Positions 1-9,833 are shown, numbered from the stretch's first letter. The stretch: DNA of 64,000 nucleotides from Aureimonas sp. SA4125 (GCF_019973775.1 NZ_AP025032.1:4892501-4956500), one strand, 5' to 3'. Numbers and translations are program-made. The notes: generated from the letters alone by a model not told the origin.

Positions 1-1
1 C

Positions 2-451
2 ATGGCCGAGCGTGCCGATGGCACGATGGCGGTCGAGGATTGCGAGGCGGTCAGCCGGGCGGTTTCGCCGGTGCTGGATGTCGAGGACCCGATCGAGCAG
101 GAATATCATCTCGAAGTGTCGTCTCCCGGAATCGACCGCCCGCTGGTGCGCCATGCGGACTTTGCCACCTGGACGCATCACCTGATCAAGCTCGAGACCT
201 CGCGCCTGGTTTCCGGGCGCAAGCGGTTTCGTGGTAAGATCGTCGAAGTGCTGCGCGACGCGATCCGCTTCGAGCGTGACCAGGCGCATCCGGAGGAGGA
301 ACTCGTCGTCGAGATCGCGCTCGATGCGATCACCGATGCGAGGCTGATCCTGACGGACGAGCTGATCGACGCGGCATTGAAGGCTGACAAGGCGGCCCGC
401 AAGGGGCATGGCGAGAACGACAACGATCCGGCCACCGGGCAGGACCAGTAG
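2..451 (+). CDS. rimP: Ribosome maturation factor RimP (5' end outside window)
   Basis: RimP is a cytoplasmic factor needed for assembly of the 30S ribosomal subunit. The visible 149 codons carry the family core: an N-terminal domain stretch with [14 protein letters not shown] near residues 13-26, the conserved [13 protein letters not shown] motif near 36-48, and then the SH3-like C-terminal domain. The first in-frame ATG at base 2 is very unlikely to be the real start. Homologues have roughly 40-60 further residues upstream, and the [13 protein letters not shown] stretch normally lies inside domain 1, so the gene is truncated by the window edge. It is the first gene of the classic rimP-nusA-ylxR-infB cluster, with nusA following after about 100 bases. 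The C-terminal tail is charged and low-complexity, as is common in alphaproteobacterial RimP. Confidence 0.93.
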   Translation: MAERADGTMAVEDCEAVSRAVSPVLDVEDPIEQEYHLEVSSPGIDRPLVRHADFATWTHHLIKLETSRLVSGRKRFRGKIVEVLRDAIRFERDQAHPEEELVVEIALDAITDARLILTDELIDAALKADKAARKGHGENDNDPATGQDQ

Positions 452-553
452 ACACAGCGGGCGCGCGGCGCCTGTCACGAACGAAAATCGCGGCGGCGCG
501 AACGGGCCTGACCCGCAAGCGCCCGAACGCGGCTTTGGTTGAGGAGAGATTTG

Positions 554-2158
554 ATGGCAGTCAGTGCGAACCGGCTCGAGCTTCTGCAGATTGCAGATGC
601 CGTCGCGCGCGAGAAGTCGATCGACCGCGAAATCGTCATCGAGGCGATGGCCGAGGCCATCCAGAAGGCTGCCCGGTCAAAGTATGGCCAGGAGACGAAC
701 ATCCGCGTCGACATCAACACCAAGACCGGTGAGATGAAGCTGCAGCGGCTCCTGGAAGTGGTGGAGGAGGTCGAGGACCCCAACACCCAGATCTACCTCG
801 ACCTGGCCCGCGACAAGAATCCCGACGCAGAGCCCGGCGACTTCATCGCCGAGCAGCTGCCGCCGATGGATTTCGGCCGCATCGCCGCCCAGTCGGCCAA
901 GCAGGTGATCGTCCAGAAGGTTCGCGACGCCGAGCGCGACAAGCAGTTCGAGGAATACAAGGACCGGCTCGGCGAGATCGTCAACGGGACCGTCAAGCGC
1001 GTCGAGTATGGCAATGTCATCGTCGATCTCGGCAAGGGCGAGGGCATCATCCGCCGCGACGAGCAGATTCCGCGCGAGCTCTTCCGCTATGGCGACCGCG
1101 TCCGCGCCTTTGTCTACGACGTCCGACGCGAGCCGCGCGGGCCGCAGATCTTCCTGTCGCGCACGCATCCGCAGTTCATGGCGAAACTCTTCACCATGGA
1201 AGTGCCGGAGATCTACGACGGCATCATCGAGATCAAGTCGGTTGCCCGCGATCCCGGCTCGCGTGCCAAGATCGCCGTGGTGAGCCGCGATTCCTCGGTC
1301 GACCCGGTCGGTGCCTGCGTCGGCATGCGCGGCTCTCGCGTCCAGGCCGTCGTCGCCGAATTGCAGGGCGAAAAGATCGACATCATTCCCTGGTCGCCGG
1401 ACGCCGCTTCCTTCCTCGTCAATGCGCTGCAGCCGGCGGAAGTGTCGAAGGTCGTCCTCGACGAAGATGCCGAGCGTATTGAAGTTGTCGTTCCCGATGA
1501 CCAATTGTCTCTTGCGATCGGCCGTCGCGGCCAGAACGTCCGCCTTGCTTCGCAGCTGACCGGCTGGGATATCGACATCCTGACCGAGCAGGAAGAGTCG
1601 GAGCGTCGGCAGAAGGAATTCGCCGAGCGTTCGGATCTGTTCATGAACGCGCTCAACGTCGACGAGATGGTCGGCCAGTTGCTGGCCTCGGAAGGCTTCA
1701 CCTCGGTCGAGGAAGTCGCCTTCGTCGGTCGCGACGAAGTGGCGTCGATCGAAGGCTTCGACGACGATACGGCGGAAGAGATCCAGTCGCGGGCGCAGGA
1801 ATATCTGGAGCGCCGCGAAAGCGAGTTCGACACCAAGCGCAAGGATCTGGGTGTCGAGGACGCGCTGCGCGGAATCGACGGGCTGACGACGCCGATGCTC
1901 GTCGCACTTGGCGAGGACGGCATCAAGACGATGGAAGATTTCGCCGGCTGCGCCGCCGACGACCTCATCGGCTGGACCGAGCGCAAGGACGGCGAGACCA
2001 AGCGCTTTCCCGGGGCGCTTTCGGCCTTCGAGATCAGCCGCGTGGATGCTGACCGCATGGTCATGCAGGCCCGCGTCAAGGCCGGCTGGGTGACCGAAGA
2101 AGAATTGGCCGGACCGGCCGTGGACGAAGAAGAGGGTGTCGAAGCGGTTGCGGGCTGA
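554..2158 (+). CDS. nusA: Transcription termination/antitermination factor NusA
   Basis: NusA binds RNA polymerase and nascent RNA and modulates pausing, termination and antitermination. The 534-residue product has the domains in family order: an N-terminal polymerase-binding domain, an S1 domain (GEIVNGTVKRVEYGNVIVDLG, about 135-160), two KH domains (GACVGMRGSRVQ and LAIGRRGQNVRLA), and two helical AR-type repeats near the C-terminus, as in proteobacterial NusA. I chose the ATG at 554 because gaggag lies 8-13 bases upstream. An in-frame TTG at 539 has no ribosome binding site and adds residues not typical of the family. The stop codon overlaps the Shine-Dalgarno sequence of the following ylxR gene, so translational coupling is likely. 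Confidence 0.97.
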   Translation: MAVSANRLELLQIADAVAREKSIDREIVIEAMAEAIQKAARSKYGQETNIRVDINTKTGEMKLQRLLEVVEEVEDPNTQIYLDLARDKNPDAEPGDFIAEQLPPMDFGRIAAQSAKQVIVQKVRDAERDKQFEEYKDRLGEIVNGTVKRVEYGNVIVDLGKGEGIIRRDEQIPRELFRYGDRVRAFVYDVRREPRGPQIFLSRTHPQFMAKLFTMEVPEIYDGIIEIKSVARDPGSRAKIAVVSRDSSVDPVGACVGMRGSRVQAVVAELQGEKIDIIPWSPDAASFLVNALQPAEVSKVVLDEDAERIEVVVPDDQLSLAIGRRGQNVRLASQLTGWDIDILTEQEESERRQKEFAERSDLFMNALNVDEMVGQLLASEGFTSVEEVAFVGRDEVASIEGFDDDTAEEIQSRAQEYLERRESEFDTKRKDLGVEDALRGIDGLTTPMLVALGEDGIKTMEDFAGCAADDLIGWTERKDGETKRFPGALSAFEISRVDADRMVMQARVKAGWVTEEELAGPAVDEEEGVEAVAG

Positions 2159-2180
2159 GGAGGACGGAGAGAACCTCTTG

Positions 2181-2987
2181 GTGTCCGGTGACGAATCGGC
2201 GAACGAGACCGGCTCCGGCTCTGAAGTGCCGGAAGCCGGTGACGGGCTGGAGGGCGAGGTGAACACGCGCATGTGCATCGTGTCGCGCCGGACCTTCGAG
2301 CCCGAGGAACTGATCCGCTTCGTCGCGGCGCCCGACGGCTCCGTCGTTGCGGATTTCCGTCGGCGACTGCCGGGCCGAGGCGCACATGTCGAGGCCAACC
2401 GCGCGGCGGTGGATCTCGCCGTCAAGCGCAAGCTCTTCGGGCGGGCGCTGAAGAAAGACGTCAAGGCGGCCGAGACCCTGGGGGCCGAGGTCGATGAATT
2501 GCTCCGGCGCGGCGCGCTCGGCTTTTTCGGGCTCGCCCGCAAAGCCGGCGAGTTCGTCACCGGCGCGGCCAAGGTGGATATCGCCATCCGCACGGGCCGC
2601 GCGATCGCCGTCGTGCATGCGACGGATGCGGCGGCCGACGGCATCCGCAAACTGGACAATGCCCGCACCGCCGCCGTGGCGTTGGGGGACGCCGATCCCA
2701 TCCCGGTTTTTCGTCCGTTTACCTCGGATGAAATGGGTTTGGCCTTCGGCGGCGAGAATGTGATACATGCTGCCGTCCTTGCCGGCGATGCGGGCGCAGC
2801 CCTTCTGAAGCGTTTGGAAGCGCTGTCGACATATCGGGGTCCCCGGACCCAAGCGAACTCCCCGGAGGCGGATGCGCCGACAGGCGGGGAGGACGCCACG
2901 AAGAAGAATTCGGATCATCCGCAGGCGGATGGTCCCGGCATGGATGGTGGGTGTGGGGTCGAACCTGCACAGGAAGCGGAAGTCTAG
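2181..2987 (+). CDS. YlxR-type RNA-binding protein fused to an L7Ae-like domain
   Basis: This is a 268-residue, two-domain protein. The N-terminal half is a YlxR (DUF448) domain with the hallmark RMCIVSRRTFEPEELIRFV and the LPGRGAHV signature near residues 65-75. From about residue 115 there is an L7Ae/YlxQ-like segment (GFFGLARKAGEFVTGAAKVD). In Firmicutes these are two adjacent genes, ylxR and ylxQ; the fusion is usual in Alphaproteobacteria. The role is presumed RNA binding linked to translation or RNase P, and is not shown for this protein. The start is uncertain: GTG 2181 or TTG 2178 both sit behind the AGGAGG...GGAGAG stretch at 2158-2171, while GTG 2136 lies inside nusA. The last codon abuts the infB start, so the two genes are probably coupled. 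The C-terminal 45 residues are acidic and low-complexity. Confidence 0.85.
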   Translation: MSGDESANETGSGSEVPEAGDGLEGEVNTRMCIVSRRTFEPEELIRFVAAPDGSVVADFRRRLPGRGAHVEANRAAVDLAVKRKLFGRALKKDVKAAETLGAEVDELLRRGALGFFGLARKAGEFVTGAAKVDIAIRTGRAIAVVHATDAAADGIRKLDNARTAAVALGDADPIPVFRPFTSDEMGLAFGGENVIHAAVLAGDAGAALLKRLEALSTYRGPRTQANSPEADAPTGGEDATKKNSDHPQADGPGMDGGCGVEPAQEAEV

Positions 2988-5900
2988 ATGAGCGACACGA
3001 AATCCGGCGACGACAAGACGCTGAGCGTGAACACGAAGAAGACCCTGACGCTGAAGCGCCCGGGTGTCGAGCAGTCGACGGTCCGCCAGAGCTTCTCGCA
3101 TGGCCGGACGAACAACGTCGTCGTGGAAACGAAGAAGCGCCGTATCGTCGGCCCGCAGGATGCCAAGGACGGGCCGACCCCGCCGTTGTCGGCCGACCGC
3201 GCCGCGGCGCTGGCCGCCTCGCTGCAGGCGGCTGCCCAGGCGCCCGTCGCCGAGGCGCCGAAGCCGGCTGCGCCGATCTCTGAGGCCGTCGTGCCGCCGA
3301 CACCGGCATCGACCGCGCCGGTCGCGGCCGAGCCCGCCGCTGCATCGCCGGCGCCCGAGCCAGTTGCCAAGGTCGTCGAGCCGAAGGCCGAGGCGGCGCC
3401 CCTCGCCGCCACGGTCGAGGCACCCGTCGCCGAGACGCCCGCAGCACAAGCGCCGGCTCCGGCCGTCGTGGAGGCGAAGGCGCCCGCTGCGAGCCCGCCT
3501 GCTGCGCAGTCCGCGCCGGCTGCTGCCGTTTCGCCAGCCCCGGCAAAGCCGGCAGCGCCGTCGTCTTCCGCGCCGGCTCGTCCGGCAACGGGTTACCAGG
3601 GTGCGGGCCGCACCGGCGCGCCGCAGCCTTCGGGTCGCACGGGCCAGTCGCAGGGGCCGAACGCCAATCGGTCCGGTCCGTCCGCCCAACCCGTGCGCCC
3701 CGCGGCGCCGACGCCGCGGCCGGCGGCCGCCACGCCGGGCCGTCAGCCGCGCGGTGCCGTCCTCAACGACCTGTCGTCGCGCGAGATGGACGCCCGCCGC
3801 CGGGCGCTCGAACTCGCCAAGCAGCGCGAAGCGGAAGAGCGTCGCCTCTTCCTTGCCGATGAGGCGCGCCGCGTTGCCGACGACGAGCGTCGCCGCGCCG
3901 AGCGCGAGGAGAGCGAGCGTCGCCAGGCCGAGGAGGCCGCGCGTCTCGAAGCCGAGCAGGCCGCCCGCCGCAAGGCCGAGGAGGAGGCCTCGCGCCGTCC
4001 TGCCAATATCGCCCAGCCGCCGGTCAGCAATGTCCCCGGCGAGGATCCGCTGGTCCGTCCGGCGCGCGGCGAAGTCGTCAAGGGCACGCGCCGTGCCGAT
4101 GGCGAACTCGAGGAAGTCGCCGGCCGTTCGCGCGGCGGCCCTGCCGGCGCACGCCGCTCGGTCAAGGTCGAGGTCGCCAAGCCGACCCGTGCCCGCACCG
4201 AGGAAGATCGCCGCAAGGGCAAGCTGACGCTCGACAAGGCGTTGACGTCGGAAGAGGGCGCCCGTGGCCGGTCGCTGTCGTCGATGCGTCGCCGCCAGGA
4301 CAAGCTGAAGCGCTCGCAAATGAATCAACAGCGTGAGAAGATCGCGCGTGAGGTCACCATCCCAGAAACGATTACCATCCAGGAACTCGCCAACCGCATG
4401 TCGGAGCGGGCCGTCGACGTCATCAAGTTCCTGATGGCGCAGGGCCAGATGATGAAGCCGGGCGACGTCATCGACGCCGATCTGGCCGAGCTCATCGCGT
4501 CGGAATTCGGCCATACACCGAAGCGCGTCGCCGCCTCCGACATCGAGGAAGGCATCTTCAACGTCGCCGACAATGTCGAGAACCTCGTGTCGCGGCCGCC
4601 GGTCGTCACCATCATGGGCCATGTCGACCACGGCAAGACCTCGCTGCTCGACGCGATCCGCCACACCAAGGTCGTCACCGGCGAGGCCGGCGGCATCACC
4701 CAGCACATCGGTGCCTATCAGGTGGTCCACGAGGGCTACCCGATCACCTTCATCGACACGCCGGGCCATGCCGCCTTCACCGCCATGCGGGCCCGCGGCG
4801 CGCAGGCGACCGACATCGCGATTCTCGTGGTCGCGGCCGACGACAGCGTGATGCCGCAGACGATCGAATCGATCAAGCATGCCAAGGCGGCGGGCGTTCC
4901 GATCATCGTGGCGATCAACAAGATCGACAAGCCGGCGGCCGATGCCCAGAAGGTGCGCACGCAGCTTCTGCAGCACGAGGTCTTCGTCGAATCCATGGGC
5001 GGCGAGGTGCTCGACGTCGAGGTTTCGGCCACGACGGGGCTCGGGCTCGACAAGCTCCTGGAGGCCATCCAGCTCCAGGCCGAACTCCTCGAACTCCAGG
5101 CCGATCCGAACCGCACCGCCGAGGGCGTCGTCATCGAGGCACAGCTCGACAAGGGTCGCGGCCCGGTCGCGACCGTGCTCGTCCAGTCCGGCACGCTTGC
5201 CATCGGCGACATCGTCGTGGCCGGCGACATGTGGGGCAAGGTCCGCGCCATCGTCAACGACAAGGGCGCGCAGCTGAAGAAGGCCGAGCCGTCGATGCCG
5301 ATCGAGGTGCTCGGCATGCAGGGCACCCCGCAGGCCGGCGATCGCTTCGCCGTCGTCAACGACGAGGCCCGCGCCCGCGAGATCTCGGAATACCGTCAGC
5401 GCCTGACGCGCGAGAAGCAGGTGGCGAAGTCCGCCGGCCAGCGCGGCTCGCTCGAGCAGATGATGTCGCAGTTGCAGGATACGGGGCTCAAGGAGTTCCC
5501 GCTCCTGATCAAGGGCGACGTGCAGGGTTCGGTCGAGGCGATCATCTCCGCCCTCGACAAGCTCGGCACCGACGAGGTCAGGGCGCGGATCATCCATTCG
5601 GGTGCCGGCGCGATCACCGAGTCGGACATCACGCTGGCCTCCTCGTCCAACGCCGCGATCATCGGCTTCAACGTCCGGGCCAATGCCCAGGCGCGGACGG
5701 CCTCGGAGCGCGAGGGCATCGAGATCCGCTACTACAACATCATCTACGACCTCGTGGACGATGTGAAACAGGCGATGTCGGGCCTCCTGTCGCCGGAGCG
5801 TCGCGAGACCTTCCTCGGCAACGCGCAGATCCTCGAGGTCTTCCACATCACCAAGGTCGGCAAGGTCGCCGGCTGCCGGATCACCGAAGGCAAGGTCGAG

Positions 5901-6101
5901 CGCGGTGCGGGCGTGCGCCTCATCCGCGACGGCGTCGTCATCCACGAGGGCAAGCTGTCGACGCTCAAGCGCTTCAAGGACGAAGTGTCGGAAGTGCCGT
6001 CGGGCCAGGAATGCGGCATGGCCTTCGAGAAATATGAGGACATGCGCCAGGGCGACGTCATCGAGTGCTTCCGCGTCGAGCATTTCGCCCGCACGCTCTA
6101 G
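2988..6101 (+). CDS. infB: Translation initiation factor IF-2
   Basis: IF-2 is the GTPase that delivers initiator fMet-tRNA to the 30S subunit and promotes subunit joining. The product has 1037 residues, longer than E. coli IF-2 because of a long, disordered Ala/Pro-rich N-terminal region (about 70-270) and a charged Arg/Glu-rich helical segment (about 270-340). The IF2_N domain ([20 protein letters not shown]) precedes the G domain, with G1 GHVDHGKT at 544-551, G3 DTPGH from 590 and G4 NKID from 644. Beta-barrel domain II, the IF-2 domain and the C-terminal tRNA-binding domain follow. The ATG immediately follows the ylxR stop. The N-terminal repeats of Ala-Pro create strong base bias and long open antisense frames that are not genes. 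Confidence 0.98.
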   Translation: MSDTKSGDDKTLSVNTKKTLTLKRPGVEQSTVRQSFSHGRTNNVVVETKKRRIVGPQDAKDGPTPPLSADRAAALAASLQAAAQAPVAEAPKPAAPISEAVVPPTPASTAPVAAEPAAASPAPEPVAKVVEPKAEAAPLAATVEAPVAETPAAQAPAPAVVEAKAPAASPPAAQSAPAAAVSPAPAKPAAPSSSAPARPATGYQGAGRTGAPQPSGRTGQSQGPNANRSGPSAQPVRPAAPTPRPAAATPGRQPRGAVLNDLSSREMDARRRALELAKQREAEERRLFLADEARRVADDERRRAEREESERRQAEEAARLEAEQAARRKAEEEASRRPANIAQPPVSNVPGEDPLVRPARGEVVKGTRRADGELEEVAGRSRGGPAGARRSVKVEVAKPTRARTEEDRRKGKLTLDKALTSEEGARGRSLSSMRRRQDKLKRSQMNQQREKIAREVTIPETITIQELANRMSERAVDVIKFLMAQGQMMKPGDVIDADLAELIASEFGHTPKRVAASDIEEGIFNVADNVENLVSRPPVVTIMGHVDHGKTSLLDAIRHTKVVTGEAGGITQHIGAYQVVHEGYPITFIDTPGHAAFTAMRARGAQATDIAILVVAADDSVMPQTIESIKHAKAAGVPIIVAINKIDKPAADAQKVRTQLLQHEVFVESMGGEVLDVEVSATTGLGLDKLLEAIQLQAELLELQADPNRTAEGVVIEAQLDKGRGPVATVLVQSGTLAIGDIVVAGDMWGKVRAIVNDKGAQLKKAEPSMPIEVLGMQGTPQAGDRFAVVNDEARAREISEYRQRLTREKQVAKSAGQRGSLEQMMSQLQDTGLKEFPLLIKGDVQGSVEAIISALDKLGTDEVRARIIHSGAGAITESDITLASSSNAAIIGFNVRANAQARTASEREGIEIRYYNIIYDLVDDVKQAMSGLLSPERRETFLGNAQILEVFHITKVGKVAGCRITEGKVERGAGVRLIRDGVVIHEGKLSTLKRFKDEVSEVPSGQECGMAFEKYEDMRQGDVIECFRVEHFARTL

Positions 6102-6475
6102 GCGACCTTCGACGTTGCAGTCAGGCGGCCCGGATCAACCATCCGGGCCGTTGCCTATTTGGAAAAAGGCCGGATCGGCAGATCCTCGGGGCGCCGCCGC
6201 CCGGTGACATCGGCTTGCCGCTCGATCGTGGTACACTTCCGATGCGCATGGCTTCGAGCGGAGCCACAGCGCTGCATGACAGCGCCCGCGCGAAACGGGG
6301 ATGACCTGCCCGCGAGATGCGAGGGCAGGCTGTCCGCCAGATCGCATGGAACCGGTCGACAGGCGCGGCGGGACTGCCGGAAACGGCAGTGCAGGCTTTT
6401 CGTCTCCGCCGCAGGCCCCACGTCTCGGCAGACGGGACACAACAGAAAAGACGAACACCATGGGACGCAGCCAGA
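6102..6475 (+). other. infB-rbfA intergenic region, no gene seen
   Basis: These 374 bases contain no convincing reading frame. The main visible structure is the perfect hairpin at 6126-6150 shortly after infB. The rest is GC-rich, and I see no clear promoter. Short open frames here lack ribosome binding sites and family features. Just before rbfA, an ATG at 6460 opens a nine-codon frame that ends at a TAG overlapping the rbfA start region, a possible minileader, although its length gives no statistical support. Confidence 0.5.
6126..6150 (+). terminator. Hairpin after infB, possible weak terminator or attenuator
   Basis: A perfect 10-bp inverted repeat, cggcccggat and atccgggccg, surrounds a 5-base loop 24 bases after the infB stop. 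The following bases (ttgcctattt) are only moderately T-rich, so full intrinsic termination is doubtful. It could instead act as a processing or partial termination site before rbfA. Confidence 0.45.
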
Positions 6476-6904
6476 ATGGCCGGTAGGAAAGATGCCGGCC
6501 CGACAAACCGCCAGCTCGGCATCGGCGAGAAGGTCCGTCACGCCGTGACGGAGGTGCTGGCGCGCGAGTCGTTCAACGACCCGCTGCTCGACCGCGCGGT
6601 GATCTCGGTCACCGAGGTGCGCATGGCGACCGACCTGAAGCTGGCGACGGCCTATATCACCGTTCTCGGCCAGGCCGACGTCGAGCCCTATGTCGAGGCA
6701 CTGAACCGCCACTCGAAGTTTGTCCGCGGCCGGATCACACCGGCGTTGCGGACGATGAAGTACATGCCGGATATCCGGTTCAAGACCGATACGTCCTTCG
6801 ACAACTACGCCCGCATCGACGCGCTGCTGCGCTCGCCGGAAGTCGCCAGGGACCTTGCTGCAGAGACACGAGAAAAGGACGACGACCATGATTTGGACAG
6901 ATGA
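6476..6904 (+). CDS. rbfA: Ribosome-binding factor A
   Basis: RbfA binds free 30S subunits and assists late maturation of the 5' end of 16S rRNA, with a role in cold adaptation in model bacteria. The 142-residue product has the family's KH-like fold signature: an opening helix (RQLGIGEKVRHAVTEVLAR), the VTEVRMATDLKLATAYITV strand-helix region and RGRITPALRTMKYMPDIRF. Length and gene order (infB-rbfA-truB-rpsO) agree. The ATG at 6476 fits the family start, but no strong Shine-Dalgarno sequence precedes it. The final 17 bases overlap the next ORF, which suggests translational coupling. Confidence 0.95.
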   Translation: MAGRKDAGPTNRQLGIGEKVRHAVTEVLARESFNDPLLDRAVISVTEVRMATDLKLATAYITVLGQADVEPYVEALNRHSKFVRGRITPALRTMKYMPDIRFKTDTSFDNYARIDALLRSPEVARDLAAETREKDDDHDLDR

Positions 6905-7346
6905 GAAACTGGGCGCGAAATCCCCCGGCGAACGCTACCAGCTGTACGTGAATGCCCGCTCCATGGACTCCGACGACGCCCGCGCGCTCGTCACCATGAT
7001 CGAGGAATCGGGCCTGCCCTATTCGCTCGACCGCTCGCTGCGCACGCCTGATCCGATCTCGACCAAGGTCGCCGAGATCGCCTATTCCGCCGAAGCCACG
7101 AAGGCGATGGAAGAGGCGATCCGCAACGAGCTGCCGCCGATGGCCGCTCTCGATCCGATGCTGATCCAGGCGCTCGGCGACGATTACGGCCCGCACAATT
7201 CCTCCACCACCTTTGCCGGCCGGATCTCGGCCGAGCGCATGATGCAGCGCGGCTATCAGAAGGTCGGGCGCAAGCAGAAGCTGCCCGCCGATTGCCGCGC
7301 CAAGACCGCGGAAGTCATGGTGAAGCGCTCGGAGGCGACCGAGTAG
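6888..7346 (+). CDS. Unrecognised 152-residue protein between rbfA and truB
   Basis: I do not recognise this protein. The ATG at 6888 is preceded by aaagga at a good distance and overlaps the end of rbfA. The stop is one base before the truB start, so it is tightly embedded in the translation operon and probably expressed with it. The sequence is soluble, mixed-charge and largely helical, with no signal peptide, transmembrane segment or Cys motif. An N-terminal [18 protein letters not shown] stretch and a basic C-terminus ([15 protein letters not shown]) stand out. Codon use (third-position GC) looks like that of its neighbours, which supports real coding. Most Rhizobiales have rbfA directly followed by truB, so this is an insertion or a lineage-specific gene. 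Confidence 0.75.
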   Translation: MIWTDEKLGAKSPGERYQLYVNARSMDSDDARALVTMIEESGLPYSLDRSLRTPDPISTKVAEIAYSAEATKAMEEAIRNELPPMAALDPMLIQALGDDYGPHNSSTTFAGRISAERMMQRGYQKVGRKQKLPADCRAKTAEVMVKRSEATE

Positions 7347-7347
7347 C

Positions 7348-8334
7348 ATGACACCACGACGCGGCAAGAAGCCGAAGGGCCGGCCGGTTTCCGGCTGGGT
7401 GATCTTCGACAAGCCGAGAGGCATGGGATCGACCGAGGCGGTCTCGAAGATCAAATGGCTGTACTTCGCCCAGAAGGCGGGTCACGCGGGAACGCTGGAC
7501 CCGCTGGCCTCCGGCATGCTGCCGATCGCGCTCGGCGATGCGACGAAGACCGTTCCCTACGTGATGGATGGCCGCAAGGTCTATCAGTTCACGGTGAAAT
7601 GGGGCGTCGAGACGACCACCGACGACACCGAGGGCACGGCCGTGAACGTTTCCGACGCAAGGCCCAGCCGGGCCGACGTCGACGCGATCATGGCACGCTA
7701 TACCGGCGAGATCAGTCAGGTGCCGCCGCAGTTTTCGGCGATCAAGATCGACGGCAACCGGGCCTATGACTTGGCCCGCGAGGGCGAGGTGTTCGAGATC
7801 GCCGCCCGCACCGTCACGGTCCACAGTCTCGATCTCGTCGAGATGGCCGAGGACACGACGGTCTTCGAGGCCGAATGCGGCAAGGGCACCTATGTCCGCT
7901 CGATCGCCCGCGACATGGGACGCGATCTCGGCTGCTTCGGCCACATCGTCGATCTCCGGCGCATCGTCGTCGGCTCCTTCGACGAAGAGGACATGGTGAC
8001 GCTCGCCGATCTCGAAATGGCGGCCGACGAAGGCCGCGAGACGCTGACAGAGGAAGAGGTCGAGGCCGGTGCCAAGCCGCGCGTCGTCGATTTCTCCGGC
8101 CTCGACGAATATGTTCTCGATCCCGCGCTCGCCCTCGGCGATCTCTACGAGGTGCCGCTCACCGACGAGCAGGCGGGCAGGGTGCGCTCCGGCAATCCCG
8201 TGCTGCTGCGCGGCCGCGACGCACCCGCCTCCTGCGAGGAAGCCTACGCCACCGGCGGCGGTCGCCTCGTGGCGCTCGGCGCCGTCGAGGAGGGCGAGTT
8301 TCGGCCGAAGCGGGTGTTCGGCGGCCGGGGCTGA
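7348..8334 (+). CDS. truB: tRNA pseudouridine(55) synthase TruB
   Basis: TruB converts U55 of the T-loop of nearly all elongator tRNAs to pseudouridine and also acts as a tRNA chaperone. The 328-residue product shows the catalytic motif [12 protein letters not shown], with the nucleophilic Asp at 51. It also has the KxYxFxVKWG strand ([19 protein letters not shown]), the [14 protein letters not shown] motif and the [15 protein letters not shown] motif. The C-terminal PUA-like segment ([19 protein letters not shown]) is present. The start is the ATG two bases after the preceding stop codon (TAG-C-ATG). It is the last gene before a convergent LysR gene. Confidence 0.97.
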   Translation: MTPRRGKKPKGRPVSGWVIFDKPRGMGSTEAVSKIKWLYFAQKAGHAGTLDPLASGMLPIALGDATKTVPYVMDGRKVYQFTVKWGVETTTDDTEGTAVNVSDARPSRADVDAIMARYTGEISQVPPQFSAIKIDGNRAYDLAREGEVFEIAARTVTVHSLDLVEMAEDTTVFEAECGKGTYVRSIARDMGRDLGCFGHIVDLRRIVVGSFDEEDMVTLADLEMAADEGRETLTEEEVEAGAKPRVVDFSGLDEYVLDPALALGDLYEVPLTDEQAGRVRSGNPVLLRGRDAPASCEEAYATGGGRLVALGAVEEGEFRPKRVFGGRG

Positions 8335-8434
8335 TCGCAAGGCGGCCGTTGAAGCCGGCTGACTTCGCGGCATCAGCGGTATAGGCGGGTGTCAGCCAAG
8401 CTTGGCAACCGCCCGAGCGGGCGACCAGGGTTGG

Positions 8435-9316
8435 TCACTCGAAGGTGCGTTGCGCGAAGGCTCCGCGAATGGCCTCGGCCATGCCGTCGACGACCGCTCC
8501 GGTAGCCATGGAGTTGCGCAACAATCCGACCGATGAGCTGTCGACGATGCCGAAACCGTCGCCTTCGGTCAGCTCGCGGCACTTCGGCGGAATCTGGCTG
8601 CGACAGAGCGGCGCAATGGCAAGGCCCGACGTGACCGCAGCCTGCAGGGGGCTGCATGTGTCGGCGGTATAGGCCGCGCGAAACCGGATGCCGGCGCGGT
8701 CGAGCGAGTTGAGCGCGACCGCCCGGCACCAGCCCTGCGTCGCGTTCAGCGCCACCGGCACCGGGTCCTGTTCGTGAACACAGTGGACGGTGGAGGTGAC
8801 CCAGACGGTCGGGTCAGTGGCGAGCCATTCCGCAGATCCTGTGCCGGCTTCTTCGAAGACCACGGCCAGTTCGAGCCCCTCCGCCGCGACGGCCTGGCGG
8901 TTGGCGGCCGAACTGGCATAGCTGACCGTCACTTCGACCAGCGGATGGCGCTTGGCGAAGGCGCCGAGCGCCTGCGGCAGGATGGTGTGGCTGTACTCTT
9001 CCGGCATGCCGATCCGCACCGGCCCGTTGAGCGGGCGGCTGCGCATGGCCGCGGACGTCTCGTCGAGAAGGGCGATGATGCGCCGGGCGTTGGGCAGCAG
9101 ATATTCCGCCGCCGCCGTGCCGACCACGCCGCGCGGTCCGCGGGTGAAGAGCGGCGCTCCGACAAGTCCCTCGAGGCGTTTGACCTGCAGGCTGACGGCT
9201 GACTGCGTTCGACCGACGGCCTCGCCCGCCTTGGTGAAATTTCCCGCATCGTTGATGGCGAGGAAGGTGCGCAGAAGTTCGCTGTCCAGCGTCACGGCAT
9301 GTCTCGCGATCGGCAT
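8435..9316 (-). CDS. LysR-family transcriptional regulator
   Basis: A 293-residue regulator with an N-terminal winged helix-turn-helix (LLRTFLAINDAGNFTKAGEAVGRTQSAVSLQVKRLE, residues about 14-49) and a periplasmic-binding-protein-like effector domain from about 95. It is convergent with truB and divergent from a small DUF1127 gene. The effector is unknown. The sequence shows no feature that ties it to a specific pathway, and the short spacer to the DUF1127 gene makes that gene and its own promoter the most likely targets. Confidence 0.9.
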   Translation of the reverse strand: MPIARHAVTLDSELLRTFLAINDAGNFTKAGEAVGRTQSAVSLQVKRLEGLVGAPLFTRGPRGVVGTAAAEYLLPNARRIIALLDETSAAMRSRPLNGPVRIGMPEEYSHTILPQALGAFAKRHPLVEVTVSYASSAANRQAVAAEGLELAVVFEEAGTGSAEWLATDPTVWVTSTVHCVHEQDPVPVALNATQGWCRAVALNSLDRAGIRFRAAYTADTCSPLQAAVTSGLAIAPLCRSQIPPKCRELTEGDGFGIVDSSSVGLLRNSMATGAVVDGMAEAIRGAFAQRTFE

Positions 9317-9321
9317 GAGGA

Positions 9322-9337
9322 ATTCTCATAGAAAATG
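9322..9337. promoter_or_regulatory. Candidate LysR-type operator near the LysR gene start
   Basis: The A+T-rich sequence aattctcatagaaaat lies 6 to 21 bases upstream of the LysR start codon in the divergent spacer. It contains TTCT-cat-AGAA arms and an overlapping T-N11-A spacing (9324 to 9336), which is the general shape of LysR binding sites. It could mediate autoregulation. This rests on pattern only. Confidence 0.35.
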
Positions 9338-9407
9338 GCGGAATAACTCGTTTGTCAAATGTTGGCTTCGGATCGAAGAAAGGGCGGTGCTCACAGGAGA
9401 TGCCGAG

Positions 9408-9647
9408 ATGTCCGAAATCCCCCCGAAGCGCCGCCTGGGCTGGTCGAAAAGCCTGTGGATCGCCATCGGCCGGCGATGGGCGACCAGACGGATGGAACGC
9501 GCGCGGCGAGCCGCCTTCGCGCAGTTGCTGGCGCGGCGGGACGACCGGATGCTGCGCGATATCGGAATCGATCGCTGCGGCGTGGAGCGACTTTCCTGCG
9601 GCTGTTGGACGGGAGACCGGCGGGAGGGCGATCCGTGGTGGGAGTGA
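9408..9647 (+). CDS. Small DUF1127 (YjiS-like) protein
   Basis: A 79-residue basic protein with the DUF1127 signature near its C-terminus (LLARRDDRMLRDIGIDRCGVER). The family is abundant in Rhizobiales; some members are reported to bind RNA or affect phosphate and carbon metabolism, but most are uncharacterised. The ATG at 9408 has AGGAGA seven bases upstream. The C-terminal tail has two Cys (LSCGCW) and ends in acidic/Trp residues, which is longer than the minimal family members of about 50 residues. It is divergent from the LysR gene, a common arrangement for this family. Confidence 0.82.
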   Translation: MSEIPPKRRLGWSKSLWIAIGRRWATRRMERARRAAFAQLLARRDDRMLRDIGIDRCGVERLSCGCWTGDRREGDPWWE

Positions 9648-9694
9648 AGGGTGCCTGCCGATTGTGAGGGGATCGGTCCCTTCCGGCACCAGAC

Positions 9695-9723
9695 TGGCAT
9701 TCCCCGCAAAATTGGACTATACC
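9695..9723 (+). promoter_or_regulatory. Possible rpsO promoter
   Basis: TATACC at 9718-9723 is a plausible -10 element with TGGCAT at 9695-9700 at a 17-base spacing. The site is in the spacer before rpsO, a gene that commonly has its own promoter. The -35 match is poor, so confidence is low. Confidence 0.3.
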
Positions 9724-9833
9724 CCGCCCAGCGCCGACGGGCTTTTGGCCCTGTCCACGCGCTTCCATGGCCCAGGCTGGACGACATCCCTGCCTCGGGC
9801 GACCCAGAACCCATCATCAGAAAGGGCTAGACG

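Noticed and set aside
677..2899. 740-codon open frame on the minus strand over nusA and ylxR
   Set aside because: It is a shadow of strong third-position GC bias in the two + strand genes. It has no ribosome binding site or family features, and both + strand genes are unambiguous.
2076..6083. 1335-codon open frame on the minus strand over infB
   Set aside because: infB is certain by motif and order. The opposite frame is rich in Arg, Leu, Asp and His, as expected from antisense reading of GC-rich code.
6159..6548. 129-codon open frame between infB and rbfA
   Set aside because: It overlaps the start of rbfA in another frame, lacks a ribosome binding site and has no family features.
9695..9710. 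Sigma-54 promoter upstream of rpsO
   Set aside because: The GG and GC elements are spaced by 8 bases rather than the required 10.
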